This document shows positions 8,707-19,170 of a stretch of DNA of 64,000 nt, in pieces. Made by a program: the position numbers and the translations under genes. The notes beneath the pieces are model-generated. The model was given only the letters and a program-made list of their open reading frames with translations. It was not told where the DNA came from and made no database searches. How positions within the stretch are numbered: the first letter of the stretch is position 1; every line of letters begins with the position of its first letter. Source of the DNA: Anaerolineae bacterium (lineage in GTDB: Bacteria > Chloroflexota > Anaerolineae > Aggregatilineales > J027); NCBI GenBank assembly GCA_008933735.1, contig WBUL01000003.1, positions 248,001 through 312,000 on the forward strand, read 5' to 3'.

Positions 8707-10185
8707 TTATAAGACCTGCTGCACGGCAGCTTTCCAGCCTGTATAGAGAGCTTCGACCTGCGCCTTATCCAACGCCGGACGATATGTCTGAAACTGGTGC
8801 GGCAGATTTTCCAGATCATGCAGCGAGTCACAGATCCGCATTCCCAGCATCCCTGACATGACGGCTCCCAGCGCCGAAAGTTCCGGCAGACTGGAGGCAC
8901 GTACCGTAAACTGTGTCATGTCCGCCACAAATTGCATCAGAAAAGGGTTGTTGACCATTCCCCCATCGCCATGTATGTGCTGAAGGGTGACACTGGCATC
9001 GGCTGCCATCAAATCCAGGACATCTTTTACCTGGTAGGCAATCGATTCGAGAGCCGCCCGCACGATATGATTCTTAGTGCTGGCAGGCGTCAGACCAACA
9101 ATCGCACCTTTCGCGTTGGGCTGCCAGTAGGGAGCGCTTAACCCAACAAAAGCGGGTACCAGATACACTCCGCCATTGTCCGCAACCGCTGCTGCCAGCC
9201 TTTCCGTTTCCTGAGGAGTTTCAATAAGCTGCATCTGGTCACGCAGCCAGGCTATCGTCGCGCCCGTAAAGTTAATGATGCCTTCAAAAGCATAAGTTGG
9301 TATCCCTTGATGCACCCACCCGATGGTGGTCACAATGCCACTGGGGGACAGCCGCATGGTTTTGCCGATATTCAGCAGCACGGACGATCCGGTGCCAAAT
9401 GTGACTTTGGCGCTGCCAGGGGTAAAACACCGTTCTGCGAACAGAGCCGCCTGGGAGTCTCCCATCACACCGCAGATGGGGATGACTTGTTTCAGCAGGC
9501 CGTCCAAATCGGTTTCGCCAAATACCGCGCTGCTTTCCCGTACTTCTGGCAGGGCCTGAAGCGGAACCTCAAATAACTCGCAGAGTTCTTCACTCCAATG
9601 GAGACGGGTAATATCATACAGCAGCGTGCGGCAGGCGTTCGTTGAATCGCTGGCGAACACGTGTCCGCCCGTCAGCCGATAAATCAGGTAGCTGTCAATG
9701 GTACCAAGCAGCGCCTCGCCAGCATCAAGTTTTTGCTTAAGTTCAGGATGATGGTCAATCCACCATTTGATTTTTGAAGCCGGGAAATAGGTATCAATTT
9801 TAAGTCCGGTTAATTCCAGTACATAGTCGGCAAGCCCGGCCCGGATCAGTTCTGTACAAATGGGTTCGCCCCGGCGGCACTGCCATACAATCGCTTTTTG
9901 CAGGGGTTTTCCCGTCGTTTTTTCAAAAATGACAATCGTTTCACGCTGATTTGAAATGCTCAGACACAGCAGGTCGTTTTTGAGGTTTTCATGCCGACCG
10001 AGTAACTGCGTAAACGCTTTGAGGGTGTTCTGATAAATTTCCTCGGCGTCATGCTCCACCCAACCAGGCTGCGGATAATACTGCTGATGTTCTACCGAAA
10101 TTTTGTCCAGTAGTTCACCCTGGGTACTGAACAGCATGGCTTTGGTGGCTGAGGTACTCTGGTCAACAGCGAGAATTGTGGTCAT
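8707..10185 (-). CDS. FGGY-family carbohydrate kinase (glycerol kinase-like)
   Basis: ATP-dependent sugar or polyol kinase, 492 residues, typical FGGY length. The N-terminal phosphate loop DQSTSATKAMLF, the SNQRET motif, TFGTGSSVLLN and the C-terminal YWQPNAKGAIVGLT motif are all visible and closest in style to glycerol kinases. It is the last gene of a minus-strand operon and overlaps the transketolase C-terminal subunit by four bases. Next to a split transketolase, a ketose substrate is more likely than glycerol; apulose kinase of the D-apiose transketolase pathway is one candidate, xylulose or erythrulose kinase are others. Family is sure, substrate is not. Confidence 0.85.
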   Translation of the reverse strand: MTTILAVDQSTSATKAMLFSTQGELLDKISVEHQQYYPQPGWVEHDAEEIYQNTLKAFTQLLGRHENLKNDLLCLSISNQRETIVIFEKTTGKPLQKAIVWQCRRGEPICTELIRAGLADYVLELTGLKIDTYFPASKIKWWIDHHPELKQKLDAGEALLGTIDSYLIYRLTGGHVFASDSTNACRTLLYDITRLHWSEELCELFEVPLQALPEVRESSAVFGETDLDGLLKQVIPICGVMGDSQAALFAERCFTPGSAKVTFGTGSSVLLNIGKTMRLSPSGIVTTIGWVHQGIPTYAFEGIINFTGATIAWLRDQMQLIETPQETERLAAAVADNGGVYLVPAFVGLSAPYWQPNAKGAIVGLTPASTKNHIVRAALESIAYQVKDVLDLMAADASVTLQHIHGDGGMVNNPFLMQFVADMTQFTVRASSLPELSALGAVMSGMLGMRICDSLHDLENLPHQFQTYRPALDKAQVEALYTGWKAAVQQVL

Positions 10186-11135
10186 GCTTGCCTCTCCATC
10201 TGAAGCAGTTGGCGTGCGGTTTGTGCCAGACCTTCCGCCGAAATACCATAATGGTCAAAAATCTCAGATTGGCTGCCCGTGACAGTATATTCGTCAGGAA
10301 TACCGACTATTTGGAAGGGCAGGCAAAAGCGGTGACGCAGTAGGAGTGAGGCACAGGTTTCGCCCAGCCCGCCGCAAACGCTGTGTTCTTCAACTGTGAT
10401 AATAGCCCTGGTTTCGCGTGCTGCTTTGAGCAGGGTTTCAGTATCAAACGGTTTTAAGGTATGCATACTGATAACACGGCAGGAAATATCTTCTTTTTCC
10501 AGGATCTGTGCCGCTAACAGCGCCCGTGTTACGGGTTCGCCTGTAGCGATCATGGTGACATCGTGCCCCTCGTGAATTGTGAGCGCCCTGCCGATTTCAA
10601 ATTTCGTGTCCAGGGGATGCAGGTGATACATCGGCTTTTTACCAAATCGCAGGTAAATCGGACGCGGGTGGTTGATTGCGGCTTGGACGGCCTCACGGGT
10701 TTCAAAATTGTCTGCTGGGGCCACAATATCAATATTGTTGATGGTCCGCAGCGCGGCGTAATCATGCAGCGAATGGTGGGTTGAACCCAGGGCTCCATAA
10801 CTGACACCGGCGCTGATACCGACAATCTTGACCGGATTATCCGAGTACGCTACGTCATTTTTGATCTGTTCCAGTGCCCGTGTTGTCAGAAAACATGCCG
10901 GGGAAACCGCGAACACTTTTTTCCCAGCGGAAGCCAGCCCCGCCGAAACTCCGACCAGATTCTGTTCGGCAATCCCCACTTCGATAATCTGGTCAGGGAG
11001 AGTTTGCCCGAAAGGGACGAGCTTGGCGGATCCGCGTGAATCGCTGGTCACGACCAGGATATTGTGATCCTGCATCGCCAGCTCCAGCAGGGTTTCCGCA
11101 AACACATCTTGATTCGATTGGCCCAGTTCCATCAC
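10182..11135 (-). CDS. Split transketolase, C-terminal subunit
   Basis: Carries the pyrimidine-binding and C-terminal domains of a thiamine-diphosphate transketolase (317 residues). Visible motifs are DSRGSAKLVPFGQ, VGIAEQNLVGVSAGLA with the glutamate that activates the cofactor, and HSLHDYAALRTI. In the C-terminal domain TVEEHSVCGGLGE is typical. It overlaps both neighbours by four bases, consistent with translational coupling and a 1:1 complex with the N-terminal subunit. The complete pentose-phosphate transketolase is usually a single chain of about 660 residues, while split forms are common in dedicated sugar pathways such as AptA/AptB in apiose use. Confidence 0.88.
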   Translation of the reverse strand: MMELGQSNQDVFAETLLELAMQDHNILVVTSDSRGSAKLVPFGQTLPDQIIEVGIAEQNLVGVSAGLASAGKKVFAVSPACFLTTRALEQIKNDVAYSDNPVKIVGISAGVSYGALGSTHHSLHDYAALRTINNIDIVAPADNFETREAVQAAINHPRPIYLRFGKKPMYHLHPLDTKFEIGRALTIHEGHDVTMIATGEPVTRALLAAQILEKEDISCRVISMHTLKPFDTETLLKAARETRAIITVEEHSVCGGLGETCASLLLRHRFCLPFQIVGIPDEYTVTGSQSEIFDHYGISAEGLAQTARQLLQMERQA

Positions 11136-11968
11136 ACCGCCGCCTTTACCTGTTCTGCTGACAGATTCAATTCCTGTATTGCCTGCTGGTATTCCGCATC
11201 ATTCGGGACTTTATGATGCCATTTGACGGCGTCTTCCATAAAGCTGACCCCCTTGCCCTTCACCGTGTGTGCAATGATCAGATTGGGCTTGCCTTTTGCA
11301 AAAGGCACCTGCCCAAAAATCTCCACGAGCGCTGCAATATCATTCCCATCAACGTGCCGCACCTCATAGCCAAACGCCTCGAATTTATCTTCCAAAGGCT
11401 CAAGACTGTTGACTTCTTCTGTTCGCCCGGTGATTTGCAGGGTATTGCGGTCAATGATGACAACAAGATTATCCAGTTTGTAGTGGGAAGCGGTCATAGA
11501 GGCCTCCCAGCTCGACCCTTCGGCCAGTTCGCCATCACCAAGTAAGGTAAAGACGCGGTAGCTGCGCCCATCTTTTTTACCAGCAATCGCGGTTCCCACG
11601 GCCATTGAAAGACCGTGCCCCAATGCTCCTGTATTTTGCTCAATGCCGGGAACTTTACGGGTGGGATGCCCGATAAAATGCGATTTATACCGATTTAGAG
11701 TATAGAGTTCTTCTCTGGGATAAAACCCCTTGTCCGCCAATACGGTGTACAACGCTTCCACCGAATGACCTTTACTCTGGATATAACGGTCACGGTTCGG
11801 GTCCGTGAAATTTTGCGGAGAGATGTTCATCACATGGTTGTAAAGCACGTTTAAAATATCAGTGCAGGAGAGGCTTCCGGCGGTATGGCCTGCCCCGCCG
11901 TGTTTGATAATATCCAGAATCGTTTTCCGATATTCCACCGATTTCAGTTTTAACGCTCGAATGTCCAT
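11132..11968 (-). CDS. Split transketolase, N-terminal (thiamine diphosphate-binding) subunit
   Basis: The 278-residue partner that holds the diphosphate-binding domain. QSKGHSVEALY (about residues 64-74), NTGALGHGLSMAVG (112-125) and the Mg/ThDP motif GDGELAEGSSWEA (144-156) followed by RNTLQITG are all intact. A four-base overlap couples it to the C-terminal subunit, and 24 bases separate it from the RbsD/FucU gene upstream. The two subunits together would transfer a two-carbon ketol unit; the physiological donor is inferred from context to be the phosphorylated product of the neighbouring kinase. Confidence 0.88.
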   Translation of the reverse strand: MDIRALKLKSVEYRKTILDIIKHGGAGHTAGSLSCTDILNVLYNHVMNISPQNFTDPNRDRYIQSKGHSVEALYTVLADKGFYPREELYTLNRYKSHFIGHPTRKVPGIEQNTGALGHGLSMAVGTAIAGKKDGRSYRVFTLLGDGELAEGSSWEASMTASHYKLDNLVVIIDRNTLQITGRTEEVNSLEPLEDKFEAFGYEVRHVDGNDIAALVEIFGQVPFAKGKPNLIIAHTVKGKGVSFMEDAVKWHHKVPNDAEYQQAIQELNLSAEQVKAAV

Positions 11969-11992
11969 AAAGCCTCTCTGGTTGCTGTTCGT

Positions 11993-12412
11993 TTATGCAG
12001 GCTGAACTACACCTATCGTGAGCAAAATGCAGGCCCAGGTACGCTGTTCGCCCGTTGCGATGACCAACGCCGTATTGACGGAACGTGCTGCTTCATAAAA
12101 TGGAAATCGCCCTAATCTTTGGATTTCGACTCCTGGCAGAATATCCCGATATTCCTTAAAAATCGCAGGCTCGGAACCGTCGTCCGGAGCAATTCCATGT
12201 GCCGCTTCAACGGGTATCGCCGAAGCAATTACACGCAGAACGTCGGTTACGGTGAGCAAACCCGGCGCAAGGTTCAGGTAGACATGCTCGGCGGCAGGAT
12301 TTGTACCCGTGCTGTGCGGGTAGTTACCATCTGAAATAAGCACCTGCGATCCATGTCCGGCAGATGCCAGGGCTTTCAAAATATCGGGGTGGATAAGTTG
12401 TGAACGAAGCAT
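11993..12412 (-). CDS. RbsD/FucU-family sugar mutarotase
   Basis: Small ring-forming protein of 139 residues, the exact size of RbsD and FucU, which speed interconversion of sugar anomers before phosphorylation or isomerisation. The start at 12412 is chosen because GGAG precedes it by 6 bases; the frame runs 7 codons further upstream without a site. The active-site histidine and aspartate are conserved in ASAGHGSQVLISDGNYP (His20, Asp28). The sequence style around the N-terminus is nearer FucU than RbsD. It follows the sugar-binding protein gene and precedes the transketolase genes, so it probably acts on the freshly imported free sugar. Which sugar is unknown. Confidence 0.82.
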   Translation of the reverse strand: MLRSQLIHPDILKALASAGHGSQVLISDGNYPHSTGTNPAAEHVYLNLAPGLLTVTDVLRVIASAIPVEAAHGIAPDDGSEPAIFKEYRDILPGVEIQRLGRFPFYEAARSVNTALVIATGEQRTWACILLTIGVVQPA

Positions 12413-12430
12413 GTTATTCTCCTGATTTTG

Positions 12431-12462
12431 CAAGGGGGAGCAGGAGAACCCTGCTCCCCTTG
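12431..12462 (-). other. Stem-loop after the duplicated binding-protein gene
   Basis: CAAGGGGGAGCAGG (12431-12444) pairs with CCTGCTCCCCTTG (12450-12462), leaving one bulged G and a short loop. In the direction of transcription it is followed by CAAAATCAGG, not a T-tract, so it probably stabilises the upstream mRNA or causes only partial termination. Confidence 0.65.
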
Positions 12463-12484
12463 AGATGAGAAGAAATACGTACTG

Positions 12485-14329
<1,845 letters not shown>

Positions 14330-14404
14330 TTACCTTTCATTTGGTCTAAGTCTTTTCGATAGGTAAAAGCATTTCATTCTCGTTTGGTGCTCCACCTCCT
14401 CTCG

Positions 14405-15460
14405 TTAAATAACATTCCGTTCCTGTAAACGGTGCTGCAACTGGTCAATGATGACCGCCAGAATAATCACAATGCCGGTAATAACGGTCTGCCAGAAGGA
14501 ACTTACCCCTTCGATGATCATGCCGTTGTTCAAAACGCCAATTACAAAAGCGCCGATAATCGTGCCGCCAATTGTGCCGCGCCCGCCGGAAAGCGAGGTG
14601 CCACCCAGCACCACTGCTGCAATCGCATTGAGTTCAAAACTCTGGCCTGTAGCAGGGTGGGCAGAGACCAACTGCGAGGTGATGATCAACCCAACAACGG
14701 CCGAGCAAAAACCCGAAATGACATAAGCCACCAGCGTGACCACTTTGACCCGTACCCCGGACAATCGTGCTGCTCGTTCATTGCCGCCAATGGCATAAAT
14801 CTGCCGCCCGAAAGGTGTCTTAGTAGCGATAAACGTTGCAAAGAGAGCCAGCGCTGCCATAATCCAGATGGAGTAGGGAAGGTCGAGGATTTCCCCTGTT
14901 CCCAGCTTCGGAAAGCCCGTGTTACCCAACTCAGGGTCGCCAATCAGGTTAGGAAAGGTCGCCCCATTGTTACGCAGCAGGGCAAGCCCCCTTGCGATGT
15001 ACAGCGTTCCCAGAGTTGCAATAAATGGTGCAACACTGAACCGCGTGACCAGCACGCCGTTAAACGCGCCTACAGCCATCCCTACGAGCAGCGTGAGAAA
15101 CATCACGATCCACACATTAAAGTAAATGACGACCCCGAACATCGGCAGGATAATGCCCTCGTTAATCAGGCCCCCGACCACCATGCCGCATAACCCGACG
15201 ACCGATCCGACGGACAGATCAATGCCGCCTGTCAAAATCACGAAGGTCATGCCGATACCGAGGATAGCGTTAATGGCGACCTGTTTAGTCAGGATGATCA
15301 GATTGTTCGTCTGGAGAAAACTATCCGAGTACACAGCAAAGAACCCGAACAGGATAATCAGGGCAATAAACGCCCGGAGCTGGAAAAGAATGGCTTGAAT
15401 CGGGGTTCGTCGCTGCCCGGCGGCTGCGCTGGCAGGCGCTTTGGTTGTAACGCCTTGCAT
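14405..15460 (-). CDS. Ribose-type ABC transporter permease (RbsC-like)
   Basis: Membrane subunit of a CUT2 sugar importer, 351 residues with about nine to ten hydrophobic segments. Family hallmarks are GIGMTFVILTGGIDLSVGSV, RFSVAPFIATLGTLYIARG and the loop GGTSLSGGRGTIGGT. The start at 15460 gives a 30-residue charged and polar leader before the first helix. It lies 5 bases downstream of the ATPase gene and 81 bases upstream of the duplicated receptor gene; that gap contains a good purine-rich ribosome-binding motif but no terminator. Confidence 0.9.
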   Translation of the reverse strand: MQGVTTKAPASAAAGQRRTPIQAILFQLRAFIALIILFGFFAVYSDSFLQTNNLIILTKQVAINAILGIGMTFVILTGGIDLSVGSVVGLCGMVVGGLINEGIILPMFGVVIYFNVWIVMFLTLLVGMAVGAFNGVLVTRFSVAPFIATLGTLYIARGLALLRNNGATFPNLIGDPELGNTGFPKLGTGEILDLPYSIWIMAALALFATFIATKTPFGRQIYAIGGNERAARLSGVRVKVVTLVAYVISGFCSAVVGLIITSQLVSAHPATGQSFELNAIAAVVLGGTSLSGGRGTIGGTIIGAFVIGVLNNGMIIEGVSSFWQTVITGIVIILAVIIDQLQHRLQERNVI

Positions 15461-15465
15461 AGTTC

Positions 15466-17001
15466 TTACACTCCTGTCTTTATTAACTCGTGACCAATCA
15501 CCGAAGCCTCTACCAGCGCTTGCTCAGTAGCCTCCAACCGGCTCATTTCCGCCGTGATGCGCCCTTTTGCCATAACGAGGATCCGATCCGCCATCGCCAT
15601 GACTTCCTTGAGTTCGGTTGAAACGAAGATAATGCCCAGCCCACGCTTAGCGAGTTCGGACATAATGCTGAAAATTTCTGCCTTCGCGCCCACATCAATC
15701 CCGCGTGTGGGTTCGTCCATCAGCAGGAGTTTAGGCGAAGTCAGCAGCGCCTTGGCAACCACGACCTTCTGTTGATTGCCACCGCTTAAGGAACTGATCA
15801 GATTCTGTGGATTAGAAACTTTAATCGCCAGCTCCTTGATCAAGCGGTCAACATTGGCTTTTTCTTTCGCGCTGGAAAGATAAAATCGCGCCAGATAATT
15901 TCTCAGGCTGGCAAGCAGCATGTTGTGTGATACCGAAAGTGTCTGGACGAGCCCTTCACGCTGACGATCTTCGGGGATGAGCATCATGCCTGTTTGGATA
16001 CGCTGGTTGATAGCCGCTTTCATTTCCACTTTTTGACCGGCCAGCCAGATTTCACCTCCCGCATGAGGATGCAGCCCCATCAGCGTTTCAAAAAGCTCCG
16101 TCCGCCCTGCGCCCATTAACCCATAAATACCCACGATTTCTCCGGCACGCAGCGAAAATGAGACATGGTCAAGCAGATAGGCCTGCACTTTACCGGGACG
16201 TTCCAGGGTCAGGTTTTCAACCCTCAGAATTTCCTCACCAAAGTCGTGCTTGGGGGGCGTGTAGGAAACGGCAGTATCGTGCCCCACCATACTCTGAACA
16301 ATCCAGCGCAGGTTGACCTTTTCCATCGGGGATTCCGCCACAAGTTCTCCATCGCGCAGAACGGTGACATAATCAGCAATTTGCAGAAGTTCATCCAGTT
16401 TGTGGGAGATATAGACGATGGATACCCCCTGAGCTTTCAGTTCCTGAATCACACGGAACAAAATCTCGACTTCTGAGGTGCTGAGCGCTGAGGTCGGCTC
16501 ATCCATAATCAGGATTTGCATCTCCTGAGACAGTGCTTTTGCAATTTCGACAATTTGCTGCTGTCCAATGCGGAGATTGGCAACCAGGGTACGTGGGTTA
16601 ATGGGCTGTTCCAGGCGTGCCAACAACCCTGCCGCACGCTTTTCCTGCTCCCCGTGTTTAATTACCATGCCGCCCCGCGTAATCTCGTGTGCCATGTGAA
16701 TGTTTTCACTGACACTCAGATTCGGGAACAGATTCAATTCCTGATAAATAATACCGATCCCCAGTGATTCTGCCTCGCGAGGCGACTTAGGCGCGATTTC
16801 TTTCCCATTCAGCAGCAGGGTGCCGTCGGTATACTGCTCCACGCCCGCCAGGATTTTCATCAGGGTAGATTTGCCTGCCCCGTTTTCCCCGATCAGGGCA
16901 TTGACCTTGCCCCGATAGATGTTGAAATTGACTTCATCCAGAGCAACGGTGCCGGGGTAAATCTTGGTAATTTTTTCGGCGCGTAAAATGATGTCGTCCA
17001 T
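15466..17001 (-). CDS. Ribose-type ABC transporter ATPase with two nucleotide-binding domains (RbsA-like)
   Basis: Double ATPase that powers the CUT2 importer, 511 residues. The first domain has Walker A GENGAGKST, signature LRIGQQQIVEIAKAL and Walker B ILIMDEPTSAL. The second has the characteristic divergent Walker A GLMGAGRTE and signature SLSGGNQQKVVVAKAL, with LLLMDEPTRGIDVGA. The ATG at 17001 is preferred over the GTG at 17004 because it forms a TGATG stop/start junction with the lipoprotein gene upstream. One gene supplies both ATPase halves, as is normal for ribose, xylose and galactose importers. Confidence 0.92.
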   Translation of the reverse strand: MDDIILRAEKITKIYPGTVALDEVNFNIYRGKVNALIGENGAGKSTLMKILAGVEQYTDGTLLLNGKEIAPKSPREAESLGIGIIYQELNLFPNLSVSENIHMAHEITRGGMVIKHGEQEKRAAGLLARLEQPINPRTLVANLRIGQQQIVEIAKALSQEMQILIMDEPTSALSTSEVEILFRVIQELKAQGVSIVYISHKLDELLQIADYVTVLRDGELVAESPMEKVNLRWIVQSMVGHDTAVSYTPPKHDFGEEILRVENLTLERPGKVQAYLLDHVSFSLRAGEIVGIYGLMGAGRTELFETLMGLHPHAGGEIWLAGQKVEMKAAINQRIQTGMMLIPEDRQREGLVQTLSVSHNMLLASLRNYLARFYLSSAKEKANVDRLIKELAIKVSNPQNLISSLSGGNQQKVVVAKALLTSPKLLLMDEPTRGIDVGAKAEIFSIMSELAKRGLGIIFVSTELKEVMAMADRILVMAKGRITAEMSRLEATEQALVEASVIGHELIKTGV

Positions 17002-17636
17002 CACCCCTGCACCTCAACAATAACGGGCACAATTTCGATATTACTGCGGTCTACCAGCGAAAATGCACCGTGAAACTTGAGGGTTTTTCCGTCGATGTTT
17101 TGCAGATCAATCGAACCAATGACTCCTTCAATCACCCGGTCTTTAAGTGCCGATGACACATCGGCGAATTCGGTCTGATTGACAAAATCATTAAAATTAA
17201 TAAACCCTACCGCATCACGCAGTGCATTGTTACGGCGGGGAATCACCGGGCCAGTGAGAATGCTGGCGTCTGACTGTCCATCGTAGGGCGCAAAATCCAG
17301 TGTGATTCGACCGATACGGAGTTCTTCGCTGTAAGCAATTGCTTTTGCTTCACCATAAATCATAAAACTGTATTCGCCTGTGCCGGAGCGGTGTCCGTAT
17401 GTCTGAATAGCCGTGTTCTGGTTAGCATCAATCTGTTGAAGTAGTTGTGTGACTTCGACAGCCTCATCCTGGAAAGTCGGGATGAGTTTGCTGTCCCAGA
17501 TGCTGTCCACATATTTGGCCGCGTTGAATCCCGCTTTGGCCTCCTCATCTTCGTCAATAGAACGAATGGTTGCGATCTTGCAGGCAGAAAACATGGGAAC
17601 AAGCAGAAGCACCATTACAAAGTATTTCAGTCGCAT
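17001..17636 (-). CDS. DUF2291-type lipoprotein associated with sugar import
   Basis: Predicted membrane-anchored lipoprotein of 211 residues. A signal sequence ends in the lipobox MFSAC (Cys19). The body shows IYGEAKAIAYSEELRIGRITLDFAPYDGQ and ends in VIVEVQG; this pattern recalls the DUF2291 family, usually encoded beside ribose-type ABC genes and of unknown biochemical role. It is coupled to the ATPase gene by TGATG and lies 2 bases after the regulator gene. The family name is from recognition of the pattern and context, so moderately sure; function not known. Confidence 0.7.
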   Translation of the reverse strand: MRLKYFVMVLLLVPMFSACKIATIRSIDEDEEAKAGFNAAKYVDSIWDSKLIPTFQDEAVEVTQLLQQIDANQNTAIQTYGHRSGTGEYSFMIYGEAKAIAYSEELRIGRITLDFAPYDGQSDASILTGPVIPRRNNALRDAVGFINFNDFVNQTEFADVSSALKDRVIEGVIGSIDLQNIDGKTLKFHGAFSLVDRSNIEIVPVIVEVQG

Positions 17637-17638
17637 TT

Positions 17639-18589
17639 CTAGCCCAAAAGCCTCTCAGCAGTAAAATTGTCGGTGATAAGGACGTTAATCCATTGCCCCG
17701 CCAGTGCACCGCGAATCGCCTGGGTTTTACGCTGCCCCCCCGCGATGCCAACAGTCCGCTCGATATTCCGAAGCTGCTCCAGACTCATGCCAATCACCCG
17801 GTCATTCAGGGGGGTTACGGCTGGATTCCCATCGGCGTCAAAAAAGCGGAGGCAGATGTCGCCTACGGCTCCAACCTTCCTTAAGAGTTCCAGGGCTTCG
17901 GGTTCAAATATATTGCCACTGCTCGCCAGGAGCTTGGAAGGCTCAACCGCACCAATACCCACCAGTGCCAGCGTAACGTGGTCAAACAGGTCAACCGCCG
18001 CTTTCACAAACGGCTCATTCAGCAGGATTTGACGTGATTCGACTGACCCAACAACCCCTGGCGCGGGCAAAAAGATCGCTGTCCCCTGAATCAGCTTTAC
18101 CAGTCGCTCAGTCAGCCGTGTCGCATGGACTTCTGCCGCCGGATTGCCGACCCCGCCCAGGATTTGCACGACCTGCGTCTCCAACTTCCGATTCAGGGGG
18201 TGCATGGCATCAACCATCTGGAGGAGCGTGGCACTCCATGACGAAATGCCCACGATTTCATTTTTCTTGAGCGTATTTTCCAGGTAAAAAGCAGCGGCGG
18301 AGCCAAGACCCCGCAAAATAGATTCGTCTTCGTCCTCGGCGCAGTGAGCCACGATAACTTCTTTTAACCCATAGGCTTTTTGCAGGGCTTCTTCGAGGTG
18401 GGTATACACACCAGCAGGCAAGCTGACCGCAATACGGACGATTTTTTCATCCTCTGCCCGTTTGAGAAGACGCGAAACCGTTGCTTGAGAAATATCCATT
18501 TGTTTGGCAATTTGAGACTGCGTGAGGTGGAGTTCGTAGTAGTGGTGTGCCACCTTCGCCATCAGGCGAAGTTCTTCTAAACGGGGCAT
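17639..18589 (-). CDS. SorC/DeoR-family sugar-responsive transcriptional regulator
   Basis: A regulator of about 316 residues with an N-terminal helix-turn-helix (HLTQSQIAKQMDISQATVSRLLKRA) and a C-terminal phosphosugar-binding domain (GLGSAAAFYLENTL, VVQILGGVGNPAAEVHATRL, GIAGGQRKTQAIRGAL). The ATG at 18589 is preferred because AAGGA lies 10 bases upstream; the ATG at 18619 has no such site and would start inside the operator-like palindrome. It heads the minus-strand operon of transport and sugar metabolism genes, with a strong promoter and an inverted repeat just upstream, so it almost certainly controls this operon. SorC proteins commonly sense a phosphorylated pathway intermediate. Confidence 0.88.
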   Translation of the reverse strand: MPRLEELRLMAKVAHHYYELHLTQSQIAKQMDISQATVSRLLKRAEDEKIVRIAVSLPAGVYTHLEEALQKAYGLKEVIVAHCAEDEDESILRGLGSAAAFYLENTLKKNEIVGISSWSATLLQMVDAMHPLNRKLETQVVQILGGVGNPAAEVHATRLTERLVKLIQGTAIFLPAPGVVGSVESRQILLNEPFVKAAVDLFDHVTLALVGIGAVEPSKLLASSGNIFEPEALELLRKVGAVGDICLRFFDADGNPAVTPLNDRVIGMSLEQLRNIERTVGIAGGQRKTQAIRGALAGQWINVLITDNFTAERLLG

Positions 18590-18619
18590 TCCCAAAGTAT
18601 CCTTAAGAAAAATTTTCAT

Positions 18620-18653
18620 CTGAATAAATATTCAGCATTGAAATTCTATTCAG
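18620..18653 (-). promoter_or_regulatory. Operator for the SorC-type regulator
   Basis: CTGAATA (18620-18626) and TATTCAG (18629-18635) form a perfect 7-bp inverted repeat with a 2-base spacer. A third half-site TATTCAG occurs at 18647-18653, 18 bases away. The group covers the predicted transcription start and leader of the operon. Confidence 0.65.
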
Positions 18654-18661
18654 ATAAAATA

Positions 18662-18690
18662 ATGATACTTCATTCTTTTGAGAGAGTCAA
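18662..18690 (-). promoter_or_regulatory. Promoter of the SorC-led sugar operon
   Basis: On the minus strand TTGACT (18690-18685) is followed after exactly 17 bases by TATCAT (18667-18662). The start of transcription would fall near 18655, at the edge of the operator half-site. Confidence 0.75.
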
Positions 18691-18711
18691 GCAGTTTGGG
18701 AATAAAAATTC

Positions 18712-19170
18712 TTACTCGGACAGGAGTTGTTCGGCTTCTCGCAGCGCATCACCGGCGGTCAAGACCATCCGCACCCCTCGGTCAATGACATCGGGCGGAA
18801 TTTCGGTGCGCGGATTCTCGCATTCTGCCTGCCACAAACGCACCGCGTCTGCCAGTTCTACTGCCGCCGTGCGAAGTTCCATTCCAATTGGCTGGTCATC
18901 CGAAAAACGTTCCGGCGAAATGATCTCATATTCCGTACCACACTGCGCGGTTTCCCCTCTGGAAATTGCTCCCCAGACGGCATCCATGCTGGTATGCAGT
19001 TGGCGAAGCTGTTCAAATCCCGTTTCATAGGCCTGTCGTTCTTCCAGCGACAAGGTTGGGGGGAAATTTATTATAGTAGCGGAGGGAGGGATAACTTCCT
19101 TTCTATTTTCTTCATCAGAACAGGCGGCTAAGACACCACAGATCAGGAATACCAGAACGATTTGTCTCAT
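18712..19170 (-). CDS. Small lipoprotein of unknown function
   Basis: Predicted secreted lipoprotein, 152 residues. A hydrophobic leader VLVFLICGVLAAC ends in a lipobox with Cys17, followed by an acidic stretch SDEENRKE. The rest is mostly helical and polar with two further cysteines (AQCGTEYE and QAECENP). I recognise no family. Its first four bases overlap the end of hemW, so it is translated from the same message. Confidence 0.7.
   Translation of the reverse strand: MRQIVLVFLICGVLAACSDEENRKEVIPPSATIINFPPTLSLEERQAYETGFEQLRQLHTSMDAVWGAISRGETAQCGTEYEIISPERFSDDQPIGMELRTAAVELADAVRLWQAECENPRTEIPPDVIDRGVRMVLTAGDALREAEQLLSE

Noticed and set aside
14432..15193. Plus-strand open frame of 253 residues opposite the permease gene
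   Set aside because: Composition is dominated by Asn, His, Arg and Cys, and the opposite strand is a clear RbsC-type permease.
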